12,010 nucleotides of DNA from Phycisphaerales bacterium. GTDB lineage: Bacteria > Planctomycetota > Phycisphaerae > Tepidisphaerales > Tepidisphaeraceae. The stretch is taken from the NCBI GenBank assembly GCA_003153655.1, contig PMAK01000230.1:1-12010 (forward strand), written 5' to 3'. The notes below the pieces were generated by a model that saw nothing but the letters and a program-made list of their open reading frames with translations, had not been told where the DNA came from and did no database searches. Position 1 is the stretch's first letter. The number at the start of each line of letters is the position of its first letter. Position numbers and translations under genes: made by a program. Positions 6,424 through 12,010 of the stretch are shown here, piece by piece.

Positions 6424-7542
6424 ATGCCGTCTCACAGCGATTTCATCTCGCAACGCGCACTCGCCGTGGACGCCTCCGGCATCCGCAAGGTTTTCGATCT
6501 CGCCGCGAAAATGTCCGATCCGATCAACCTCTCGATCGGCCTGCCCGATTTCGACGTCCCGGAAATCGCCAAGATCGCCGCCATCGACGCCATCAACGCC
6601 GGCCATAACCGATACACCCAAACGCAAGGCATCGCTCCGCTCCGCGACCGCCTGCGCAAAGATCTATCCACGGAATTCGGCCGCGACGTCGGCGAAGTCC
6701 TCATCACCAGCGGCGTCAGCGGCGGCTTGCTCCTCGCGATCCTCGCCACCATCGATCCCGGCGACGAGGCCCTTTTCCTCGATCCCTACTTCGTGATGTA
6801 CAAACATCTGCTAGCCCTGGCCGGCGGCAAGCCCGTCATCGTCGACAGCTATCCCGATTTCCGCTTCCACGCCGACCGCGTCGAAAAGGCAATCACCCCG
6901 CACACCAAGCTCCTCATCCTCAATAGCCCGAGCAATCCCACGGGCATCGTGATGACCGAGCAGGAAATTCGCTCAGCGGTCGATCTCGCCCGCAAGCATG
7001 GCCTCTTGATCGTCTCCGATGAGATCTACGAGCCATTCCTCTACGACGCCCCGCGAGGATTGCCGAGCGCCGCCAAGCATTACGACGGCACGCTCGTTTT
7101 GCGGGGATTCTCCAAGAGTCACGCAATGACCGGATGGCGCCTCGGCTACGCCGCCGGCCCCGACGCCATCATTTCGCAGATGACCAAGCTGCAGCAATAC
7201 ACATTCGTCTGCGCCCCAAGCCCGCTGCAGGATGCCGCCCTGAAAGCCCTGGATGTGCCGATGAAGGAAGCGGTCGACGCCTATCGCCGCAAGCGCGATC
7301 TGGTTTACGATCGCCTGAGCAAAAAATTTGAGATCGCCCGGCCAGAAGGCGCGTTCTACATCTTCCCAAAAGCCCCGAACGGCCAGTCTGCCAGCGATTT
7401 CGTCACCAAGGCGATCCAGCGAAATGTGCTGATGATTCCGGGAAATGTCTTTTCAGAACGAGACACGCACTTCCGCATCAGCTATGCGACGAGCGATAAA
7501 AAACTAGAACAAGGCTGCGAGATATTACTGTCGATGTTTTAA
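6424..7542 (+). CDS. PLP-dependent aminotransferase, class I/II (aspartate aminotransferase-like fold, 372 residues)
   Basis: This is a complete fold-type I aminotransferase, moving an amino group from an amino acid to a 2-oxo acid in the cytoplasm. Key residues are visible: Asn171 in NSPSNPTG, Asp199 and Tyr202 in SDEIYE, the PLP-binding Lys231 in FSKSHAMTGWR, Arg239 in GWRLGY, and the carboxylate-binding Arg351 in HFRISYA. The opening NLSIGLPDFDVP and the YTQTQG motif fit the aspartate/aromatic and PatA-like branch. The substrate cannot be fixed from sequence alone. No Shine-Dalgarno is obvious. The first Met is used because the N-terminal helix then has the usual length before the IGxPDF motif. 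It lies downstream of the small basic protein. Its stop codon overlaps, on the opposite strand, the stop of the PIN-domain gene (TTAA, 7539-7542). Confidence 0.93.
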   Translation: MPSHSDFISQRALAVDASGIRKVFDLAAKMSDPINLSIGLPDFDVPEIAKIAAIDAINAGHNRYTQTQGIAPLRDRLRKDLSTEFGRDVGEVLITSGVSGGLLLAILATIDPGDEALFLDPYFVMYKHLLALAGGKPVIVDSYPDFRFHADRVEKAITPHTKLLILNSPSNPTGIVMTEQEIRSAVDLARKHGLLIVSDEIYEPFLYDAPRGLPSAAKHYDGTLVLRGFSKSHAMTGWRLGYAAGPDAIISQMTKLQQYTFVCAPSPLQDAALKALDVPMKEAVDAYRRKRDLVYDRLSKKFEIARPEGAFYIFPKAPNGQSASDFVTKAIQRNVLMIPGNVFSERDTHFRISYATSDKKLEQGCEILLSMF

Positions 7543-7982
7543 CGGGACAACTCAGGCCAAATTCTGACATTCCTATCTTTGCAGACATCAACAAAATCGG
7601 CGGGGTTAAAAGTCAGGAGTTGCGAGATTGTATATTTTTTGTCCATCAATACTGCGCGCACGATCATATCAACAAGACTGATCGGCCGACGGGACGCATT
7701 CGCAAGTGTGTTTTCAAGACATTCGATTCTATAAGATGCGTCGTCCACCTTATGGACTTTCGGCCGGCGAATAATTCGATTGAAACCCGCCACCATCTGG
7801 GCATTCTTTACTGTACGAGTGCGTAATACCTCATACATAATCGGCCACGGCATCAGAATGACTTTGGATGGAATGATTTCTAGGAATCGAGCGGCGGTCT
7901 TGTGAAATTGATCCTTGGGGTCAAAAGCAGCGATCCAAAAACTTGTATCACCGACCAAGCCGCGAACGCTATCCCTCTGCAT
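7539..7982 (-). CDS. PIN-domain protein, VapC-like ribonuclease toxin candidate (147 residues)
   Basis: PIN domains are Mg-dependent ribonucleases; VapC members cut tRNA, rRNA or mRNA. Counting from the Met at 7982, the acidic residues are in the expected places: Asp12 in LVGDTSFWIAAF, Glu51 in PIMYEVLRT, Asp105 in SLVDMIVRAV, and a final TFNPADF with Asn126 and Asp129 in place of the more common TxDxDF. Length fits single-domain PIN proteins. The start at 7982 is preferred over the upstream in-frame ATG at 8048 because GGGGAG (7990-7995) lies 7 bases before it and the PIN fold begins right after. The 22 extra residues would be non-homologous. Its first 14 bases overlap the upstream gene, the coupling usual in toxin-antitoxin pairs. 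Toxicity and pairing are inferred. Confidence 0.8.
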   Translation of the reverse strand: MQRDSVRGLVGDTSFWIAAFDPKDQFHKTAARFLEIIPSKVILMPWPIMYEVLRTRTVKNAQMVAGFNRIIRRPKVHKVDDASYRIECLENTLANASRRPISLVDMIVRAVLMDKKYTISQLLTFNPADFVDVCKDRNVRIWPELSR

Positions 7983-8298
7983 CTTCGGACTCCCCGGAGG
8001 ATTCGACAGCGTATCCAGCCCATGGCGACCGCCGACGCTTACCAGCAATGAAGCGACCGGTTATTGAACCATCATTTTTGCGCCACAACAAATAGATGCG
8101 ATCCTTGGTCCGCAATTTGGCATGTCGTCTCACCTCTGCGAGTACGGCTGCAGGCGGTTCCTTTTTTCGAGGGTCCAACTCAAAAGAACAAGCACTGTCA
8201 CCGCATTCGACGGCTTCTAATTCATCAAGTAGGGCGTATAGGCCATCATAATCACCGTCAATTCCAAGATCGTAGGTTAACCAGAATCGTTTCTTCAT
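7969..8298 (-). CDS. Conserved-looking 109-residue protein paired with the PIN gene; possible antitoxin or Cas2/VapD-like fold
   Basis: The protein begins KRFWLTYDLGIDGDYDGLYALLDE, a beta strand then an acidic helix. ECGDSACSFELD comes next, then an alpha-rich stretch, KDRIYLLWRKNDGSITGRFIAG with two strands, and a basic RRRSPWAGY motif before a polar acidic tail (ESSGESEDAEG). The alternation of strands and helices suggests a small ferredoxin-like fold like that of Cas2 or VapD, which is a guess from the pattern. It does not resemble common VapB, MazE, Phd or HTH antitoxins and shows no DNA-binding motif. The ATG at 8298 has GGAG (8304-8307) 5 bases upstream. Its stop lies 14 bases inside the PIN gene, so the two are translated together. 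It could be the antitoxin, a second nuclease, or an unrelated partner. Confidence 0.7.
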   Translation of the reverse strand: MKKRFWLTYDLGIDGDYDGLYALLDELEAVECGDSACSFELDPRKKEPPAAVLAEVRRHAKLRTKDRIYLLWRKNDGSITGRFIAGKRRRSPWAGYAVESSGESEDAEG

Positions 8299-8327
8299 AC
8301 GTTCTCCGTTGCAAGCGAGGTAGCAAA

Positions 8328-8336
8328 ATCATAGCA
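8328..8336 (-). promoter_or_regulatory. Predicted extended -10 promoter of the PIN gene pair
   Basis: On the minus strand TGCTATGAT matches the extended -10 pattern TGnTATAAT with one mismatch, placed about 30 bases before the ATG at 8298. No good -35 is visible, as expected for this promoter type. It lies in the 64-base gap between the GH35 gene and the pair, so the pair can be transcribed on its own. Confidence 0.4.
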
Positions 8337-8362
8337 GATGCGCAGCACACTTTCTCGATAGA

Positions 8363-11143
8363 TCACCGCGTCTCAGCGAAATCCCGATACGGCGAAACCG
8401 AAGCGCTACTGACGCCAGGCGCGCCTTTCGTCGGCCGCAGACATAGCGTCACAACGTTCGTCGATCCAGGACCAAAGTTCAGCCAGCATTCCGGCAGATA
8501 GAAATCCTTCTGCGGCCCGATTTCCCACCAGCGGCCGAGCGCATGCCCATTGAGATAGATAAACCCGTTGCCGCTCGCCTCAATGTGCATCTTCCACGGC
8601 ACCCAAACATGCGGTTCCGCGGCGGGCAATGAAAAGTGAAGCCGATCCCAAACCAGGTTGACGGGAATAGTGGCCGCCGATTCGGGGCCGCCGGTTGGCG
8701 GTCCATTCAGATTGACCGTTTCCCACGTCGAGTCATCGATCGCCGGATCCTGCCATTTGCCGGCGCTGCCGGCGGTGTCGCCCGATACCTGCCAGTGTAA
8801 CTCAAGCGCATCAGGCGCTTTGCCCTGTTCAAGCTCGGCCGGGTTGGCAAATCCGCCGGACCGTTTGGTGGTCTTCACAGTCACGGCGATCGAGTTGTGT
8901 CCCGCGCGGAGAAACGAGCTCACGTCGAACCGCGAACCGGGATGAGCCAGCAACTGCAGCCCATTAACATAGATGCGCCGCTCGCCCTCGAACCATCCGA
9001 AATCGACAACGTGCGTCGTCTTCAAGTCCGTGGCCGTCAGATCAAACTCCGTCCGCAGCACCGCGCTGGTTCCGGGCCGAACCTGATCCGGACGCCCATC
9101 AAACATAGCGTCCGGCCAGGACGAATCATCGATATCCGTCGCGACGTCGGCAGCAGAATCGTTCTCTTCCTGCCGAAGTTTCCACTTATCCAGCGTCTGC
9201 GGAAGAACAATCGTGTTGCTGATGCCCAGATCGTGCAGGCCGCATCGGGCGTCGATCCCGCCGCCGTTGTCGCGGCCGCCGTTTTCATAGAGGATCAGCA
9301 GCCGATTGTTGTCGTTCGCTTCCGCCGGCCACACAGCGGCAACTGTTCCCTTGCCATATTTGCGTGTGAACAGGCGGAGATCATTCAACTGGGCGATGTA
9401 TGAATCCTGCCACGCAACCTGTGCCGTAAGCATCGTGCGCGCCTGTGTCGTGCTGAATGGGCTCGATCGGTAGAAGACAAATCGGCGGTCGAATATACCG
9501 GCGTCCTCAATCGTCGCGCCGTCGGGAAGATCGCGCCAGGAACCGGCCACCGGACCAGGATCCATTTGCCGCCGCGCTTCGGTGATGGCGATATCCGGCG
9601 GAAGATCGGTCGGCCGCTGCGGCGGCGTCACCTGCTCCGGAAACCACTGCCCCTTCGACGGATCGGATTCACCCGGCGGCAGATAGAGAATCTTCGCATC
9701 ATATGGATCGAGATCGTAGTGGAAATCACCTTCAACGCCGGCGGCTTTCTTCAGCATCACATGCAAGTCACCGCTGGCGCGTTCATTCTGCCGGTCATTG
9801 AAGACGAACAGGAATCGGCTTCCATCCTTGCCCGCTCTCAAAGCCGTGGAAATATTCGTCGAATCGAGCGTCATGGCGCTTTGGACTTCCGATGAGCGCG
9901 CCAATTGATCGCCATGCTGTTTCAGGAAATTACCCATGGCCTGCACGGCAAAATATCTCGGCCCCACGCCGCCCCATTCGCGGATCGGCGCCGCGTAGTC
10001 ATAGGTCGTCGTTTTCCAGGCCGCTCCCCAATCACCAAGATTCGTGCCCCCGAACATCATGTAATAGTTCGTCCCCGTAAACCCGTGTGCCCACGCCAGC
10101 AGCGTCACATGCGTGATATGCTGCGGCGTGTATCCCATGTCCTCGCTGAGCTTGTTTCCGACATCCGAAAACCATCCGCCCTGAAGCTCAGTGATCATCC
10201 GTGGCTTTTCCGGCTGATAGGATTCCAAAACCGTGATGTCGCGCAGTTCGCTGTCCGGATCGAACTTCGGATAAGAATTGCGGCATTCGATCACATTCTG
10301 AACCAGATACGGATCGGTCCTGAACAGCGGATCGTTGGTCATGCACGTAATCAGCGGCACGTCGATGCCAACATCGCGTGAAACATGTGCAAGGGCCTGA
10401 AGCTGATGGAGTTTCACCTCCGCCGGGAAATTGGCATAGTTATATTCGTTCTCGATCTGCCAAAGGATCACGCCGGGCTGACCGGCCGGCCTGTGGGTGA
10501 TCTGGAAGGGGATAACCGCCTTCGCGACGGCCGTATACCAATGATTACACCAGGCGAGGTACGTCGGGTCGTCGCTGCGAAGCCAGTTCGCCGGCGCGCC
10601 GGCAGGTTTTTTGGTCGCCAGCCACTGCGGATAGCCGCCGCCGTCCCATTCGGCGCAGATATACGGTCCCGGCCGAAGGATTACGTTGAACCCATAGCGG
10701 TTGATCGCCATGTCGAGCCAGTCCGTCAGGTCGCTCATGTCGATCTTGGAAAAATCATCAAGCGATGCCGGCGGCTGTTGTTCGTGCCAGTTCCACGCGA
10801 CATACGTCTCCACGCAATTCAGGCCCGCATCCTTCATCTTTTGAAACCGGTCAGCCCACAGCGGCTTGGGGCAGCGGAAGTAGTGGAAAGACCCGCTATA
10901 GAGAAACGTGTCCTTGCCGTTGATGATGAAGCATTGGTTGTCGTATGTGATGCGCGATTGCACGGCGATTTGCGGGGCGGAATTCGGCGGAGAGACCACT
11001 GCGGGAGTTGGGGATGGCGCCGGTGCTTCTATGAGGGAGGCGGTTGATGTCTGTGCCGTCGGGGTTTTTGTTCCGCAACTGGTTGTGACAATACATGCCA
11101 GCCCGCCGAAGACGGCGAGCAGCGAGGCGAGAAGGCGAGACAT
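8363..11143 (-). CDS. GH35 beta-galactosidase, exported, probable lipoprotein (926 residues)
   Basis: The enzyme hydrolyses terminal beta-galactosides with retention. The N-terminus is a signal peptide with an imperfect lipobox ending at Cys23 (TTSCG), then a Ser/Thr/Pro/Ala linker to about residue 60. The (beta/alpha)8 domain opens with ITYDNQCFIINGKDTFLYSG and FHYFR. The acid/base is Glu233 in QIENEYN, and the nucleophile is Glu319 in ITELQGGWF. The second half is beta-rich and includes two galactose-binding-like modules; the last shows GFIYLNGHALGRWWEIGP (about 860-877), the family's usual closing module. The length is at the long end for bacterial GH35. AGGAG overlaps the upstream TAG stop and sits 7 bases before the ATG, fixing the start and tying the gene to the AsmA-like frame. 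It probably acts at the outer surface or in the periplasm on plant or algal galactans. Confidence 0.95.
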   Translation of the reverse strand: MSRLLASLLAVFGGLACIVTTSCGTKTPTAQTSTASLIEAPAPSPTPAVVSPPNSAPQIAVQSRITYDNQCFIINGKDTFLYSGSFHYFRCPKPLWADRFQKMKDAGLNCVETYVAWNWHEQQPPASLDDFSKIDMSDLTDWLDMAINRYGFNVILRPGPYICAEWDGGGYPQWLATKKPAGAPANWLRSDDPTYLAWCNHWYTAVAKAVIPFQITHRPAGQPGVILWQIENEYNYANFPAEVKLHQLQALAHVSRDVGIDVPLITCMTNDPLFRTDPYLVQNVIECRNSYPKFDPDSELRDITVLESYQPEKPRMITELQGGWFSDVGNKLSEDMGYTPQHITHVTLLAWAHGFTGTNYYMMFGGTNLGDWGAAWKTTTYDYAAPIREWGGVGPRYFAVQAMGNFLKQHGDQLARSSEVQSAMTLDSTNISTALRAGKDGSRFLFVFNDRQNERASGDLHVMLKKAAGVEGDFHYDLDPYDAKILYLPPGESDPSKGQWFPEQVTPPQRPTDLPPDIAITEARRQMDPGPVAGSWRDLPDGATIEDAGIFDRRFVFYRSSPFSTTQARTMLTAQVAWQDSYIAQLNDLRLFTRKYGKGTVAAVWPAEANDNNRLLILYENGGRDNGGGIDARCGLHDLGISNTIVLPQTLDKWKLRQEENDSAADVATDIDDSSWPDAMFDGRPDQVRPGTSAVLRTEFDLTATDLKTTHVVDFGWFEGERRIYVNGLQLLAHPGSRFDVSSFLRAGHNSIAVTVKTTKRSGGFANPAELEQGKAPDALELHWQVSGDTAGSAGKWQDPAIDDSTWETVNLNGPPTGGPESAATIPVNLVWDRLHFSLPAAEPHVWVPWKMHIEASGNGFIYLNGHALGRWWEIGPQKDFYLPECWLNFGPGSTNVVTLCLRPTKGAPGVSSASVSPYRDFAETR

Positions 11144-11153
11144 TATTCAGCTC

Positions 11154-12010
11154 CTAATTGTTGCCCTTAAAGACCTGATCCACGGTAGTCGTAACCGTGT
11201 CGAAGGTACTGGCAGTAACCTTCGGCTCCTCAATTGTGCCCTTGATGTGTATCCGAAGCAATTCCTGGTTCGCTCCCCCGATCAGAGGCCCGACGACCGG
11301 CAGGGCGATCAGCGCCGGATTCCGGGTCGCCAGCCAAAGACTGACGCTCTTGAGTGCGAAGTTTAATTCCCCGCTGCCGGACATCGTCATGTCTTTGCTC
11401 TTCAAATCGATCTGCTCGAAAACGACCCTTTCTCCTTCCATGGAGTACCGCGTTGAGATTTCCGTAAACGGGCTGTTGAGCGGCAGCGCCAGGTTGGTAA
11501 TCTGCATCAAGCCGAGCATGACTGGAATGTCATACATTTTCTCTCCGACCACCGAGACATCGCCATGCCCGCGGCGGCTTTCAGGATCATTCCAGTTTCC
11601 GCCCAATTGAAGAGAAGCCGTCAAGCGGCCGCGAAGCTCCTTATCATACGGAGAGGTGAGCTGCTGAACATCCGCGTCGCGAAGCACCAGGCTGAGATCG
11701 TATCTACTCGGCCCGGTGTCGGGGAAAGCATATTGCCCGCTACCGGCGAGATCCCCGGCGGCGAACTTACCTTCGACATGCGGGATCTGAATCACAGGGT
11801 CATCGGAATCCTTGGCCAGCGTCAGCTTGAAATCCGATCCCGCGCGGCCTGCGAGCAATAGCGAATCAGCGCCGCCTCGGCCGGCCAGGCGAAAGAGCCT
11901 GCCATTACGCACCAAGCCAGCCAGATCGATATCGCCCTGCACGTTTGTCGCGGGGAGCCCGACATCCAGGGATGTTCCGCGCATGGTGATCTTGGCGGCG
12001 AAATCCACGT
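11154..12010 (-). CDS. AsmA-like outer-membrane biogenesis protein, C-terminal part (5' end outside window)
   Basis: The frame is open to the right edge, so only the last 285 or so residues are seen. It is dominated by alternating hydrophobic beta-strand patterns and glycine turns (NVQGDIDLAGL, GRLTASLQLGG, GSGELNFALKSVSLWL). Near the end comes the order typical of the AsmA C-terminal domain: a GDVSVVGEKMYDIPVMLGL segment, a region like ISTRYSMEGERVVFEQIDLKS, a GxGxLNFAL strand, then VVGPLIGGANQELLRIHIKGTIEEPKVT. AsmA/TamB relatives are long periplasmic bridges tied to the inner membrane that move lipids to the outer membrane. A Met near 12008 is an internal residue and not the start. The gene ends in TAG 10 bases before the GH35 ATG, with the GH35 ribosome binding site overlapping the stop. 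Confidence 0.75.
   Translation of the reverse strand, partial: VDFAAKITMRGTSLDVGLPATNVQGDIDLAGLVRNGRLFRLAGRGGADSLLLAGRAGSDFKLTLAKDSDDPVIQIPHVEGKFAAGDLAGSGQYAFPDTGPSRYDLSLVLRDADVQQLTSPYDKELRGRLTASLQLGGNWNDPESRRGHGDVSVVGEKMYDIPVMLGLMQITNLALPLNSPFTEISTRYSMEGERVVFEQIDLKSKDMTMSGSGELNFALKSVSLWLATRNPALIALPVVGPLIGGANQELLRIHIKGTIEEPKVTASTFDTVTTTVDQVFKGNN

Noticed and set aside
7983..8048. Upstream ATG for the PIN gene, adding 22 residues
   Set aside because: The added residues are not PIN-like, and the Shine-Dalgarno GGGGAG is placed for the ATG at 7982.
1..12010. CRISPR array, prophage or complete insertion sequence
   Set aside because: No regularly spaced repeats, integrase, transposase or phage genes were seen on either strand.

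Overview
The window looks like chromosomal DNA from a Planctomycetota or closely related PVC-superphylum bacterium, perhaps of the Phycisphaerae type. Three things point there. A divergently placed gene encodes the small basic protein known mainly from PVC bacteria (starts MSLDRSLKS). The left edge carries actA and actB of alternative complex III. A secreted GH35 beta-galactosidase sits with an AsmA-like envelope protein on the right. No phage, plasmid, CRISPR or intact transposon genes are visible.

Layout, left to right. Positions 1-3169 (minus): actB, cut by the window edge, preceded by actA. These are the iron-sulfur/molybdopterin-like subunit and the pentaheme cytochrome c of the quinol-oxidising alternative complex III. 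Positions 3358-4508 (minus): an aldo/keto reductase followed after 2 bases by a previously uncalled 56-residue ORF with a signal peptide. Positions 4675-4998 (minus): a 107-residue membrane protein with a near-perfect Shine-Dalgarno. Positions 5010-6021: about 1 kb without a convincing gene. It holds a tmRNA/tRNA 3'-end-like fragment, a 13-bp tandem repeat, REP-like GGGACAGTC motifs, a C8G7 palindrome, a strongly A/C-biased top strand and a likely promoter. Positions 6022-7542 (plus): the PVC small basic protein with an unusual Ala/Pro/Lys tail, then a class I/II aminotransferase. Positions 7539-8298 (minus): a two-gene unit with the look of a toxin-antitoxin module, made of a 109-residue protein of unrecognised function and an overlapping PIN-domain protein. 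Positions 8363-12010 (minus): the GH35 beta-galactosidase, tightly coupled behind the C-terminal part of an AsmA-like protein.

How the parts fit. The act genes serve respiration, and the GH35 enzyme serves galactoside scavenging at the cell surface. The small basic protein and aminotransferase are housekeeping genes sharing one transcript. The PIN pair is an accessory unit wedged between the convergent aminotransferase and the GH35 operon. The best candidates for something undescribed are the PIN pair, the 56-residue secreted ORF and the tail on the small basic protein.
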